64,000 nucleotides of DNA, taken from assembly GCF_017591425.1 (NCBI RefSeq), contig NW_024466512.1, positions 14,201,001 through 14,265,000 on the forward strand, in the 5' to 3' direction. A model generated the notes under the pieces. It was not told where the DNA came from and made no database searches. It saw nothing but the letters and a program-made list of their open reading frames with translations. Positions 1 through 11,261 of this stretch are shown here, piece by piece; the first letter of the stretch is position 1, and each line of letters opens with the position of its first letter. Origin of the DNA: Ochotona curzoniae (lineage: Eukaryota > Chordata > Mammalia > Lagomorpha > Ochotonidae). Made by a program: the position numbers and the translations under genes.

Positions 1-1170
1 GATCTTAAACCAGTTTTAGAAAGAGAGATTAAGTATTCTTGCGGAAGAATAGTTGTTGACTAAACCTCCAAGTTTCACCAAGAAGGATGCGATGGCATAC
101 AAATAATTTCCTTTTAGAAGGAGGTTGGGAGAGGAAGCATCACAGTGACATTCCCAGGACTCGGGATCTCCTGGACACAAGTGCTCTCTGATTTGAGCTA
201 CAGAGTTTGGGACACGACTGACTGCTCCATGGCTAGAGGTTGGGGTTGACCTCTCAGCCCAAACTTGAAGCGAGCCATTTAGGCAGACTTGAATGTGCTA
301 TTGCTCCTATCCGTGTTGGCTTGCTCCCTTTTTGAACCTCCCAGGGGGAGAGAACTTTTGTGGATGTTTATGATATCATTTTGGCCATACAGAATTTTCA
401 GTATAAAATTCAGCCTGCTCTAGGTTTGTTGACTTTTGAATCTGCAGGCCTGGTGTGACCAGACCTAGTGACTGTGTGATCTTTATTTAGCCTGATAGAC
501 AGGTTTTCCCTACCCCTGCTACTAGCATGCATTTCTTTTTTTCTCATGAATTCTTAGTCTTTCAAGAACTCCATTAATCCACTTTGACACAGAATAAATG
601 CCAAACTACTTCATCTGAGGTTTAATACTTTTCCATTATATCACCATCATGTAACTGACTCTGGCAGGTGCTTCCTATACCTCAAGTTCATCTGTTGTTT
701 TCCTCTGATTTTGGCCACTGTGATGGTGAGAAATTTCCTGGGAACTGTCACCCTATGATGATTGCTTCTTGCCTTACCCACAAGAAATCTGGGTCTCCTA
801 ACCTCATGTCCAACTTTAATGTTTCTGTCCCCTATTTTCTGACCTAGTGGGAGCCTGCTTATAAGCTAGATAGATTAATGCCAACAGGTACAGACCTCAA
901 TCCATGACTGATTGGAACCTATAGCCTCCTATGTTTTGGGCACATTGTGTGTGTTCCATAGATGGATGCCAGAAGCAGATACCTACAGGTACAACTGAAA
1001 TAATGTATGCTTATGTTGACTATTCTGTCTCTCTTTTTTATTCTGCCTACTCTTTTATTTTCTACTTTTTGGTTTTTCTCCCAAGTAAGCTAACTGCATC
1101 CATCAATGTCTCAGGCTCCATTTGGGGTGGGGGAGGTCAATTCCAAATGAAGGAAACACCACACCCCCTC
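1..1170. other. Unique AT-rich sequence, no gene seen
   Basis: No repeat family, RNA gene or convincing coding frame was recognised. The open frame ending near 1269 runs into an L2 relic and has no domain-like composition. Confidence 0.5.
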
Positions 1171-1300
1171 TGTATTCATTCAGCAGCCATCAGACATTTG
1201 CTAAGTGTAAAACATAGGCCAGACATTGTTCTGGATACTAGAGATAAAGCAGTGAATAAAACAGAGTAAAAATCCCCACCCTTCATGAAGCCATGAACAC
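1171..1300 (+). repeat. L2 LINE 3' fragment
   Basis: The text follows the ancient L2 pattern: 'attcattcagcagcc', 'ccagacattgttctggata', 'agataaagcagtgaataaaa', then 'tccccacccttcatga'. These match the familiar block of CATTCA.., CAGGCACTGTTCTAGG, ATACAGCAGTGAACAAAA and TCCCTGCCCTCATGGAG. It is diverged, as expected for an element older than the placental radiation. A younger SINE is inserted at its downstream edge. Confidence 0.7.
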
Positions 1301-1316
1301 AGAAATTCCCATTCTT
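1301..1316 (+). repeat. Target-site duplication, left copy
   Basis: The 16-mer agaaattcccattctt occurs here and again, identical, at 1648-1663. The two copies bracket the C-SINE. This is the expected footprint of L1-mediated target-primed insertion. Confidence 0.9.
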
Positions 1317-1647
1317 TTTTTTTTAAGATTTATTTTTATTATTTTTTTTATTGGAAAGGCGGATATACAGAGAAGAGAGACAGAGAGGAAGATCTTCCAT
1401 CCGATGATTCACTCCCCAAGTGAGCGCAACGGCCAATACTATGCCGATCCGAAGCCAGGAGCCTCTTCCGGGTCTCCCACGCAGGTGCAAGTTCCCAAAG
1501 CTTTGGGCCGTCCTCGACTGCTTTCCCAGGCCACAGGCAGGGAGCTGGAAGGAAAGCAGGGCTGCCGGGATTAGAACTGGCGCCCATATGGGATCCCGGG
1601 TGTGCAAGGCGAGGACCTTAACCACTTGCGCCACCATGCCGGGCCCC
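1317..1647 (-). mobile_element. Full-length young C-SINE (tRNA-derived)
   Basis: This is a complete SINE read on the minus strand. The tRNA-like head ends at 1647 and a B-box-like core (agttctaatccc) lies at 1567-1578 in reverse complement. Next come the GGGATCCCATATGGGCGCC block, the CTGGGAAAGCAGTCGAGGA block and the body. The A-rich tail appears as a T-rich tract at 1317-1350. It is the copy closest to the consensus as I remember it and retains many CpGs. C-SINEs carry an internal pol III promoter and use the L1 machinery in trans. Two short open frames on each strand lie inside it and are by-products. Its head variant suggests pika rather than rabbit, which is an inference. Confidence 0.9.
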
Positions 1648-1663
1648 AGAAATTCCCATTCTT
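1648..1663 (+). repeat. Target-site duplication, right copy
   Basis: Exact partner of 1301-1316, immediately beyond the SINE head. Complete identity over 16 bp indicates little time since insertion. Confidence 0.9.
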
Positions 1664-1900
1664 GAATTAAGAGTGTAGATCCAATATATTTTCACAAAGC
1701 TGATGTTTATATATACTCCGTCATATTTTTGTGTTTTTTAAACAGGTGTCACAAGTTACTGTCTTCTTTCTTTGCATTTAAATGATCCATTTGAAATAAT
1801 TAGTATTACTTTATTCTAATAATAAGAGTAATCCATGTGTACCTCCCACTGAAAATCTAGAAAATGTGGAGGAAATGCAAAGAAGAAAATGGCACACTCC

Positions 1901-2150
1901 AGCCCGGTGCAGTGGCTAAAGTCCTTAGCTTGCACACACCAGCATCCCATATGGGTGCCAGTTCTAATCCAGCTCCCTGCTTGTGGCCTGGGAAAGCAGT
2001 TGAGGACAGCCCAAATCATTGAGACCCTGCACCCACATGAGACCTGGAGGAAGTTCCTGGCTCCTAGCTTTGGATCAGTGCAGCTCCAGGCATGTGGTCA
2101 CTTGAGGAGTGGATCAGCAGATGGAAGATCTTCTCGGTCTCTCCTCTTCT
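1901..2150 (+). mobile_element. C-SINE, plus orientation
   Basis: The head 'gcccggtgcagtggctaaag' is followed by 'catcccatatgggtgccag', 'gcctgggaaagcagttgagg' and 'gatggaagatcttctcgg'. Compared with the copy at 1317 it lacks about 15 bp after the B-box region and is more diverged. Its A-rich tail has been replaced by a TG/TA microsatellite. Confidence 0.85.
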
Positions 2151-2445
2151 GTGTGTGTGTATATATATGATATATAAAATATATAATATATGATATATAA
2201 AATATGCAATATATAATATTTAATATTTAAATATTTAAATATACATTCACATATACACATATATGTATATATAATTTTATACAATAAGTATATATAACAT
2301 ATATTACATATACATTTATATACATTTGTACATACATACACATATAATATATGTATGATAATATATGTGATATCTATTATATATTTATATATATCTTTTT
2401 AATTCCAAAGTCATATATACATATACATATATGACTTTGGAATAA
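2150..2445. repeat. AT-rich microsatellite at the SINE tail
   Basis: A short (GT)n run passes into long TATA/ATAT tracts (tatatatgatatataaaatat and similar) with little complexity, continuous with the SINE tail. It probably arose by slippage in that tail. The right end contains a near-perfect hairpin, listed separately. Confidence 0.85.
2402..2443. repeat. Inverted repeat with 17-bp arms
   Basis: The left arm 2402-2418 (attccaaagtcatatat) is the exact reverse complement of the right arm 2427-2443. The 8-bp spacer is itself AT-only apart from two C. The inner part is AT-repeat but the outer 'attccaaagtc' is not simple sequence, so the symmetry is more than a property of the microsatellite. 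Confidence 0.85.
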
Positions 2446-2450
2446 AAATT

Positions 2451-4659
2451 AAAAATTAACAGAAAATTACACACTGAGCCATTCCCAAAGCACCCATAAT
2501 TATCATGCTAGTGTAGTATCTTTCCAAGCATTTGAAACAAACTATAGCTTTAAATCATACTTCAGTATTAACCTAGTAAAATTTAAATCAGTACATTAAA
2601 ATAAATGCACATATCACATACCACCTTATCATTTTCTACCTTCAAAGATTTCTTGGTTGTTTCAAATGAAGTTTACAATGATTTTGGCAATTCAAAAGTG
2701 ACCACATGTGGATTTTGATTGAGAGGAATTAAAATCTATAAATTAATTTAGGCATACTTGACATAATAATGTTCAGTCTTTTAACCAATAAAATCAGGTA
2801 TAATTTCCCTATGTATAAACATCATTCTAGCTCCTTTAGAAAAAATTGTTTCTTTCATGTAAGTTGTAAGTACCCAACTCTATGTATCTCCAGATATTTC
2901 ATAGTTTTAATACAGCTTCCCCATCCTATTTTTAAAATGAGTATATAGTAAAGATAATTGTTTCTATGCTTGTTGGTAATGAATTGCGTTACTAATCTAA
3001 ATTTCATTACTTTTTCAGTTGTTCTCTTGAGTTTTCCAATTCAATTAAAATAGAGAGACTCCAAACTCTTCCTCCAGTGCAACCAAGTCCCCTCCTGGTG
3101 TCTGCATCCACTCATTGTCTGACACTTGGGGTGAGGCATCTCAGTCTGCTTGGTCTGAATCCAGAGCAGGTCTGTGATCAGGTACAACACTAGTGAAAAT
3201 AGTCTGACATTTTCTTTTCTGTGTTGTGTTTAGCACATTATGTTAATCGGCGTTATGCTTGCTTCATAAAACTTATGCATTTGTCACCCCTTCTATGGAG
3301 GAGTTAAAACGATGTGGGTCTTTTTTGTTTGTTTGTTTTTGAAGCACTCATAGCTAAAATTTATCTAGGTCCAGCAAGCTTCATGGAAGTTTTTCTTGAA
3401 ATGAGAAGAAAAAAAAGAGGGGTGGGTCCTCAATTATTGCATGATTATTGTTTTCTACTTATTGAGTCAACACTGATCACTTATTTTCCAGAACAACATT
3501 TTTAACTTTAATATTTTAATGGCATTTTACGGTAATTTGGATGCTGTCTACCTGACACCAATTCCATTTCACTTCTGACACAACGTGGTTGTATCCCCTC
3601 CTCCATAATCTTACCCTTGCCCTACGCACACCAGAATCTGAGCATTTTCCATAGAAGCATGATTATTTCGCAGAATTATCTTGTTTCTTTGCTTCCTAAT
3701 TTATTCATTTTTGCATTCATCTTAATCATCTCTTCTCCTACTTAGACTTCCTTGTTAATTTCCTAGGATCTTGAATTTAACGATTATTTCCTTTATATTT
3801 ATACTTTAGTCTTTAAAAATGAAAGCATTTATGACAGTGTAATTTCCTTCCAGTATAGCTGTGACCAAAACTCATAAATCCAATATGCAGGGTTGTTCCA
3901 GTAGCTGTTCTCCAAAAGTTTATAACTGCAGTGTTCATTTTCTCTGTGATTTAAAGTTTAGTTACCATGATGTTTTAGAATCTCCAAGGTTCCTTAATTG
4001 AAATCTTTCCTATCAAACTTCTGTTCTCATTGCATTGTTTGCTCATCATCTAGTCTAAGAACATCTGCTTCTTGAAGGTGGGGAGGAACTAGCTTTTCCC
4101 TAGTCACCCAGCACTCCTACCTCTTAATGGTCAGCTTTCTCGGGCTTTTCTCGTAGTTGGCTTGTATTTTAGATGTCAGAGCTGATTTTATTTATCTGTA
4201 TCCTTAAATAGTAAAGGAAGCCTGATAAGAGAGTTTTAGCACTCCTTTTGCCTCCCATAGCATTTAACACATTAAATATTTTAATGGATTAATATGAGCA
4301 TGGATATATGTGAGACAGTTCAAAGGGCTCAGAGCCCTTGCTAGATGATGATGTGATTGGCCATTTGATTAAAATACCTTTTCATTTTATAGAGCATCAC
4401 TTACTGACAATGATGAGCCTGGTTGACAATGGTGATTATTTAGACACAGTACTAAGTTGAGTCTGTCTGCATTTCACACACACCACTTTAAAAATTTTGT
4501 ATACTATAGGTCATCTCCTAATCCCAAGGTTAGCAGGTGGTTTGCTCATCACACAAAGAAGGAAAATAGAGCTCAGGATCAAGGTCATGCCCAGATCTGT
4601 CCACACCTGTCTTAGTACAACTGTTCATCCTCTCCTTCATTCTTTGATTCCATCCCACC
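2451..4659. other. Unique AT-rich sequence, no gene seen
   Basis: No recognisable gene or family. The stretch 4500-4620 has weak MIR-like text but not enough to call. Confidence 0.45.
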
Positions 4660-4776
4660 TTCAAGCCGTGAAATGTTTGTTGAGCTATGCATCCAATACA
4701 GGACTAAATGACAAGGAACACAAATGTGGATGAAACATGGTTCCTAATTTTGGTGACTTTCCAGAATCCAGTGGGG
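4660..4776 (+). repeat. L2 LINE fragment
   Basis: Diverged L2 pattern: 'tgtttgttgagctatgcatc', 'aatacaggactaaatgac', and a tail resembling GGTTCCTGCCTTCATGGA...CTAGTGGGG ('ggttcctaattttggtgac', 'ccagtgggg'). Confidence 0.5.
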
Positions 4777-5884
4777 CTTTTCTTTTCCACATCCCAACTG
4801 ATAAATGTCACAGAAGGTTTTAATTGTAGCCTGGCTTTCCCACAGGCCCTCTGCTCTCTGTCTTCTTCTCCCAGGATGTTCAGGTGTTTACCTCAGGGTT
4901 GCTCTTGTTCCTGCAAGTGGTAGCTGCCAAAACCAGGCAGACTTTATATGCTTATTGTGTGTGTAGAAAGAACCAGGGTTTTAATAGCCTTTTTCTACCC
5001 ACTGTCAACTTCATTCCCCTCAGGATAAAAGCACAAGATTAAAAACAAAGCCAGTTATGACAGTGGTACTATTTCTTGAAGGGAAAATTGCTGTTGCTAA
5101 CCATCTGAGTGTGCCAGACTCCTGAAGGGCACACACACAAGTTGTTGCTGGAAACAGAGCAGGCAGGCTTTGGAAGGATATTTTGTGGGGAAAAGCTAGA
5201 TAGGGTCTTTGATTGTCCAGATCATTTGGTCATTTAGACTCAATATGCTTTGTGAAATCTCAAAAGATCTTTTCTTCTGCACCTTGGACTCTTTGGACCC
5301 TGTTTAGGCCCACACAAGTGTGGTAATATTGCATGCAAGCCTCCACATACCATCTAGTCCTAGAGTAGCAAGAGTAGAGAATGGGGGTTGGAATAGATCC
5401 CAGGGAACCTACCTCTGGCTGGACTGTAGGTTCTTAATTTTACTGAGAATTCAATTGATATCAGAACTCTCGTCACAATTATCACCACCAGTGCTTATCA
5501 TTTTATATCCCTTTATTCTGCTCTGTTTCTGCTATCTAAAACTCTAGTAATTATGTAATCCATCTATTTCAAATTCCCCTCTGAATAGAAAATAATGTGT
5601 CTGACATATCATCCTCCCTCAACAGAGTTCTTGAATAATTTAATCATAAGTCATGATGATTCTGTTGTTTCCTTCTTATTCACTCTGTTTTCCAGAACCT
5701 TCTTTAACATTTTTATCATCATTACCCTTACCAATATCAATGCCACTGTCATTTGCTCAAGGTCTCTCACCTGTCAATGGTATTTTACAGATTTTCTGAC
5801 TTTCCAGCATTGTCTTTTCCCAAAGTTTCAGCTCTCAGCCCTGTTCCCTGGGGAAGTAGGCCTGGAAGAACTACTATTCTCTCC
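4777..5884. other. Unique sequence, no gene seen
   Basis: Nothing recognised. Several open frames of 60-100 codons are present with no domain features. Confidence 0.45.
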
Positions 5885-5995
5885 CCAAAAATGAGGAAGT
5901 TATGTTCCCAGCAGGTCAGTTAGCTTGCTCAGGCCACAGTGTGGAGCAGGAACAGAACTACCACGTTGTTTGCTTGCTGAAGTGTTAAGCTCTAC
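5885..5995 (-). repeat. MIR SINE relic
   Basis: The reverse-oriented MIR text is visible in degraded form: 'aatgaggaagttatgttccc', 'gttagcttgctcaggccaca', 'ggaacagaactac', 'gtgttaagctctaccctgcc'. These correspond to GATGAGGAAACTGAGGC, TAACTTGCCCAAGGTCACA and the 'GAACCCAGG...CTCTTAACC' end. Confidence 0.5.
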
Positions 5996-6039
5996 CCTGC
6001 CCTGGATAAGAGCAATTTGTAAATAAATTGTGACACAAG

Positions 6040-6118
6040 AGTCATTCCTTGTTCCTACTCTTTCAGCACCTTACATAGTTTCTGACACATGGTGCACATT
6101 TAATATTTGTTGAAGATT
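6040..6118 (+). repeat. L2/MIR 3' tail fragment
   Basis: 'cagcaccttacatagtttctgacacatgg' (in two parts) followed by 'cacatttaatatttgttgaag' matches the end CAGTGCCTGGCACATAGTAGGTGC...AATATTTGTTGAA. It abuts the MaLR element beginning near 6121. Confidence 0.55.
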
Positions 6119-6120
6119 TG

Positions 6121-6450
6121 TCTTGGTCCATTGCTGCTGCTACAGCATTATACCATGGTAATTCATGGTAGCAGAAATATTTCTCAAATTTCTGTGGGAA
6201 AATAGGTCCAAGATTAAGGGCCAGCAGATTTCATTGTCAACTGAGGATAGATTGCTGCTTGAATCTAGCACAACCCTTTGCTTCTGGATGCTTCCATGGT
6301 GGTAGGACAAATGCCCTAGCTAAATTTCTTCAGTGCCATTAACCTTGGTGGTTCTGTAATCACCTTCCACTGGCCCTGCCTCCTTACACTGTTTTCTTGA
6401 TGATTAGGTTTTAACATGAATTCTGGAGAGCCATGCAGTTGTACATTTGT
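6121..6450 (-). mobile_element. MaLR LTR relic (MST/THE1-like)
   Basis: Read in reverse complement, the stretch follows the MaLR LTR order: 'tccattgctgctgctacagc', a degraded 'ATTTATTTCTCACAGTTCTGG' region, 'aggtccaagattaagggcc', 'attaaccttggtggttctgt', then 'taatcaccttccactggccc' and 'gattaggttttaacatgaat'. The last two blocks are characteristic. No internal retroviral genes are present. Exact subfamily not determined. Confidence 0.6.
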
Positions 6451-6579
6451 GTAGCAAATGACATCAAAATCCCCCATGATTTGGCCTCTAGCTTCCTCTT
6501 CAGACTGTGCCCTCACTTTGCAGTGTTAGCTCTGAAGGCATGTCTTTGAGCAGTCCTGGACTTTTACTCCACTTTACTC

Positions 6580-6850
6580 CCCTGATCTCCCTGGCAGACA
6601 ATGACTTTCTCATGTTCCTCAACTCCACCCCAATCTGCATCTTTCACGAAGGCTTTTCAACTGCTTGCCTCCCTTGAATGATGAGCATAGCAGAAAGCAT
6701 GCTTCTACAGCCTCTTTGGAAAATTAATAGGTGTGATAGACTTTAAGCTCCAAGAGGGAAGCAATCAATCTAGTATCATTTATCACTCTGTCTCAATATC
6801 TAGCAGTGACTGATAGTAAACATTCCATAAATGTCATCTGAAAGAATCAG
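6580..6850 (+). repeat. L2 LINE 3' fragment
   Basis: A body resembling CCTTCAA..CTCAACCCAAATGTCACCTCTTTCATGAAGCCTT ('ctcaactccaccccaatctg', 'ctttcacgaaggcttttcaa') is followed by the tail 'agctccaagagggaagcaat', 'tctagcagtgactgatagta', 'aaacattccataaatgtc'. The order is right for L2. Confidence 0.6.
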
Positions 6851-6888
6851 TCAACCAGTAGGCTTACTGGTTTATATAGGTTTGCTTA

Positions 6889-7172
6889 TTTTTAAAAGAT
6901 GTACGTATTTATTTAAAAGGCAACTTTAGAGAGATAGGGGTAGAGACAGATCTTCCATCCACTGGTTCACTCTTTAGATGGCTGCAATGTCTGGACCTGG
7001 GTCAATCCGAAGCCATCTCTAGGTCTCTGGTGTGGATTTAAGAGCCCAAGCACTCAAGTCTTACTATGCTGCTTTCCCAGAGGCATTAGCTGGGAGTGGA
7101 ACTGGTGCCCACGTGGGATATTGACACCATGAGTAATAGCTTTTTATACGCAACCTCGCAGTGCTGTCCTCA
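6889..7172 (-). mobile_element. C-SINE, minus orientation
   Basis: The tail shows as 'tttttaaaagatgtacgtat', followed by 'cagatcttccatccactggt', 'ttcactctttagatggctgc', 'gctgctttcccagaggcatt' and 'gtgcccacgtgggatattga'. It is a moderately old copy, diverged across its length, inserted next to the L2 fragment. Confidence 0.8.
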
Positions 7173-7179
7173 GAATTTC

Positions 7180-7280
7180 TAATCATTTAGTCTTCGTGGT
7201 AGGTCTGTGAATGAAGTACCCTTATTCCTGTCTTTCGATAGATGAGAGAGTAAGGTTTAGAGTCGTCAAATGAGAAACTA
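7180..7280 (-). repeat. Possible MIR relic
   Basis: Weak reverse-oriented MIR text ('cccttattcctgtctttcga', 'tagatgagagagtaaggttt') resembling CCATTTTACAGATGAGGAAACTGAGG. Low confidence. Confidence 0.35.
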
Positions 7281-8231
7281 AAAACCACTCCTGTAGTAGC
7301 ATCAGCAAGCCAATTAGCACAATCCATTTTTCCATACATAAATCTTTCTATTCATCCTTAGCACCTAGCCAGAAACATAAAAGTGCTTAATCAGTGAAAA
7401 TTCACCATTTTTAAAATTATTATTTGAAGTGCTTTCTGATCTCTAGTTCTGTGCTGTGTCCTTTGCCCAGGACCAGGATCCCCCATCCATCTTGCTGGAT
7501 GAGATTTGCTTTACTGCAATGGAGAGCCTTGCAATGCTGGTCTGTCTTTTGTGCTTAAAAACAACTCTTTATTGAAACCGTCTGATTTCAATGCTGTTAA
7601 CAACTCTCTCTAAACCTGTCCTGGTGGGAGGAAAGGGGGGGGTGGGTATTCTCCACATGGAAACGTGATCAACGTGGCTTTCTATTCTTAATAGATTTTC
7701 TGTCTTGCAATAGGTGGCCTAGTCCCAAGTTACAGCTGCAGGTAACCTGACTGGTTTCCTGGCCCCTTCCCAGGCTGCCTTCAAATGAATCTAATCTAAG
7801 AGGTAGTATTACCTGAACAGAAAGCTTGTTTCAACATGTTTAACCAACTCACGTGGAGTCTCCTGTTTCCTTCCTGAAGTCTAGGCTAGGTGGCTTCTTA
7901 CCCAAGGCTCAAAGACCATAATTATACCAACAGTTTTCTTGTACTCATAGTACTGTTGTCAAAGTTGGAGAATAAAGCAAATACACACAGGAATAATTCC
8001 CTTATGATTCTTGGGGAGATCAAGAAGGCTTCAGAGCTTGAGTTGAAGTGAATGAAATGATCTGCCTTTGTTTTTGCTACCTGTGAATGCAGCCCCACTG
8101 TGAGCAGGACTCCCATCTCTCATGGCTCTGGAGCTGGACAAGTTCTTAAAGGAGGGTTAGGATCTTTTTGAAATTCTCCAGTCTAGTCAGCCACCAGTAA
8201 TGAATAGAATGAACAAAGCAACTTTGTGTGA
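7281..8231. other. Unique sequence, no gene seen
   Basis: No repeat or coding signature recognised. A G8 run lies near 7637. Confidence 0.45.
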
Positions 8232-8395
8232 ATGGCTATTTGGCAGAGTGGTAGAGGTGTTACTTGGGCAGCTGCATTCCAGCTCTTGATTTTTGACTGA
8301 CCCAGCTGCTGCTGGTGGATATCTCTGGTGGGTGAATCAACAGATGAGAGACTTTTGTCTAGGTGTCTGTCTCTCTGCCTTTCAAATTGAAAGAA
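8232..8395 (+). mobile_element. Old C-SINE, internally deleted
   Basis: The head is degraded ('aatggctatttggcagagtg'). The middle 'ccagctgctgctggtggata' and the end 'gggtgaatcaacagatgaga' and 'tgtctctctgcctttcaaat' correspond to GCCGTTGCGG, GAGTGAACCAGCGGATGGAAGA and CTCTGCCTTTCAAATAAA. The central part is missing. Confidence 0.65.
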
Positions 8396-8492
8396 ATGCT
8401 TTGAACTATTTTTTATCAAAAATAGCCTTTTATAATTATGGTTTATGTTAGGAATATTTTTTATTATCAAAACAGCTTCATTTCTAAATTTC

Positions 8493-8806
8493 TTTTAAAA
8501 TTAATTTATTTATATTACAGAAACAGATTTACAGAGAGTAGAGAAAAAGATCCTCCATCCACTCGTTCACTCCCCAGATGGCTGCAATGCTGAAGCTAAG
8601 CTTAACTGAAATTAGGAGCCAGGAGCTTCTTCTGGGTGTCTCCTATGGGTACAGTGTCCCAAGTCTTTGGGCCACCTTCTACTGCTTTCCCAAGTCAAAC
8701 AGGGAGCTGGATGGGAAGTGGAGTTGCTGGAATACGAACTGATGCCCATATGGGATCCTGGCACTTGCAAAGGAAGGATTAGCCAATTGAGACATCACGG
8801 CAGTCA
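8493..8806 (-). mobile_element. C-SINE, near full length
   Basis: 'ttaatttatttatattacag', 'tccatccactcgttcactcc', 'ccagatggctgcaatgctga', 'ctactgctttcccaagtcaa' and 'gatgcccatatgggatcctg' follow the minus-strand C-SINE order to a degraded head at about 8806. No clear target-site duplication remains. Confidence 0.85.
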
Positions 8807-8900
8807 CTTACTAGCCCCATTTTACACAAGAGATAACTATAGCTCAAGGAAAGTGAGAAATGGACATAGCACTGTGAGAGTCCAATGATTTAGTACATAG
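8807..8900 (-). repeat. Possible MIR relic
   Basis: 'tagccccattttacacaaga' and 'gataactatagctcaaggaa' resemble reverse MIR (CCCATTTTACAGATGAGGAAACTGAGGCTC). The SINE at 8493 abuts it. Confidence 0.45.
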
Positions 8901-9829
8901 ATTCTAGAATCCATAAGCTCATGGAGCTGTCCTTCCCATTTATGTAAATACAGATATTTAAATTTCTATATTTATAAAATGATGATAATAATGGTATCTG
9001 TCAGGATTCGAGACCACATACACTCTTTTCACTCTTGGTCATGTGACTCTTAGTGGTGCTTGAATCAGAGAAGGTCATCTGTAGAATGACTGAATGACCG
9101 ACACAGGGCATGTTGGGTTTTCATGTTAGGCTTTAGAGTTTTGGAGTTCAAAGAAACAGAAATGGCAAAGAGTTAAAGAAGACTTAATTTTAGGGAGTGC
9201 AGAATGGGCATGGAGACAGGGTGGAGTGCCCCTTCTCAGGTGGCATGTTGGGGGAGGTGCAGAACACCAGGTAGACCCTAAGGTGGGTGGGGCTAAGCAG
9301 AAAGGCTCCTTGTGAGGTTTCAATGGTCCCAGGGGCTGGAGGGTTTCCTGGAGCAATAAACACTCTACAAGGCTTTAGCTGAACCATCTGCAACTAGCTT
9401 CATTAGGTGCACTGTTCCAAAAGTACATGACAAATGGTAAATGCTCAACACTTGTTGGTTGGCTGTTCTTATTGCTACCGTCCAAGTGGATAGAAAACCA
9501 CAAGGCAAACCTGGATCCTTGTGACCTGGTTAGTCTTCTTCCTAAGATTTATCTATCCCTTCGTCTCCCCTGCCCTTCTGATTTTTTAATCTCCTTCTAC
9601 CACACATGCATAATCCTATTCCTGAGTTGCTGAAATGATTTCAAAATAGATTCCACTGTTCAATTCACTCAATACCTGACAGCCTAACATAAACTTGATC
9701 AAGAAACTGAAGGTTTCAAATGAGGTAAAAAATAAAAATTTCATAACCCAATTCTCAAGGTTCTCTTTGTTTTTTCCATCCCTCCTAGGTCCTCTAAACT
9801 TCTTTCCCACACAGTTCTGTTACAAACTC
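8901..9829. other. Unique sequence, no gene seen
   Basis: Nothing recognised. Opposite-strand frames of 60-100 codons overlap one another here without domain-like content. Confidence 0.45.
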
Positions 9830-10010
9830 TTCGTGCAGACTGAACAACTCCTTGTGCCCAAGAGTCCTGCCTCTTGGCCATCCATCATTTCTGCCCACTC
9901 TAATGCTTTCACTTTTTCCTCAGCCAGACTAAATCCTGCCCGTTCTTCAAGTCTGAGTGAAACATCCTTGGTTACTCTAACCACAGTTACCACGTTTGTC
10001 TTCTAAATTT
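9830..10010 (+). repeat. L2 LINE fragment
   Basis: 'taaatcctgcccgttcttca', 'agtctgagtgaaacatcctt' and 'ggttactctaaccacagtta' resemble the L2 ORF2 3' block (CCTACTCATCCTTCAAGGCC...AAATGTCACCTCC...CCTTCCCTGACC). Heavily diverged. Confidence 0.4.
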
Positions 10011-10015
10011 GATGT

Positions 10016-10934
10016 TTTCTAAATGTTAAGCCTCTCACATGCACTCCTCTTTATTTGAAAAATATTTATTGTTACCCAATTTTCCATGCTACATTCCAAA
10101 CACCCAATTATCTCTTGCATAGTCATATGCTGGTACGAGAGGTAGTGTTACAGTAAAACAGACTGCTTCTCTAGGACCTTCCATTTCCTAAACCATAAAA
10201 TGGAAATCATATTGCCTGCATTTGGGGTTGCTTGTGAGCCATTAAAGTGGGTGGTAATTCCTTCACCTCACCTTACTTCACCTTCTGTTGCAGACACCAT
10301 CCTTCAGAAAATCTGTCTGGTCTATCCCTTTCTGAAAAATCTCTGTTTTGATTAGATTAGTTTGTGGTAAGCCTGGACACGGAAGGGCTGCAGTAATGGT
10401 TGTAAGCACTGGCAATTGGGTGGTTTCCTATTGTGACTAGCAGTGGCTGATGTGGCAAAATCTCCCTGGCAGTTCTGTTTGGCTGGATTCCTTGCTAGCA
10501 AATGATGACCAGAGTTGGAGTAAAAAAAATCGTTACAAAGGTTTGACCTTTGAAGAAATCTTAGCCTCTCGGCACTGCATCAAGTTTCCCAGAGTTTACA
10601 GAGCACAGATGGACACTAGAAAACTCTGACTCCCGTGTGTGGATATACTGCAGGACGCATTGAAGTAAAGCCTTGCTGTGGCAATTAACTCTCAAGGAAT
10701 TTCACAACTTGTACTGCCATGGTCGAGCATGAGTGTCTTCAACAGAGCTCTCTATCAATCATGACTTGACAGGTCTGAACTGTATTGATAAACTCCAGTG
10801 GACCATAAAAAAACATATCTGCTGTGACTGAGCATATTACATGACATTAATGCCAGCAGACCCAGGACAATAGGTAGCAACATGCGTATGAAGCTGAAGC
10901 TTTTCTATTGTGGTAGGGAAACAAGCTTCTGGGT
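10016..10934. other. Unique sequence, no gene seen
   Basis: No recognisable gene, RNA or repeat. Confidence 0.4.
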
Positions 10935-11012
10935 CAACAGTTTCTTATGGTTAAGCTTCCACCTGTAATGTCAGCATCCCGTATGGGCAGTTGATCTAGT
11001 CCTATCATCTAG
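10935..11012 (+). mobile_element. Old C-SINE head fragment
   Basis: 'ttatggttaagcttccacct', 'gtcagcatcccgtatgggca' and 'gatctagtcctatcatctag' match the head of older C-SINEs (GGTTAAGCC..CCGCCTG, GGCATCCCATATGGGC, GTTCTAGTCC). The rest is lost. Confidence 0.55.
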
Positions 11013-11261
11013 TTGGGGTGGTGCTTGGCATGAATTGTCCATTTCACAAACTGGTATGAGATGACATCAGAACGCTTTAAGTCCTGCTCAGATAGGACAG
11101 CTGAGGCATAACAAGGAGATAAGCGAGCTGTCACTGGAATCCATGAAGCTCACAAATGATATGATCAGATTTGCACTGTGATGGACTCATTCTGGTTTTA
11201 AAACAGATAACATTCTGAAGGGCATCACTGTGAAAGGCAAGAGTTCAGTAAGAAGGCAAAG

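Noticed and set aside
1567..1578. tRNA gene suggested by B-box-like sequence
   Set aside because: The tRNA-like head belongs to the SINE and cannot fold into a complete tRNA with acceptor stem.
1293..1665. Several open frames of 60-104 codons on both strands
   Set aside because: They lie within the young C-SINE and result from its CpG-rich body, not from a gene.
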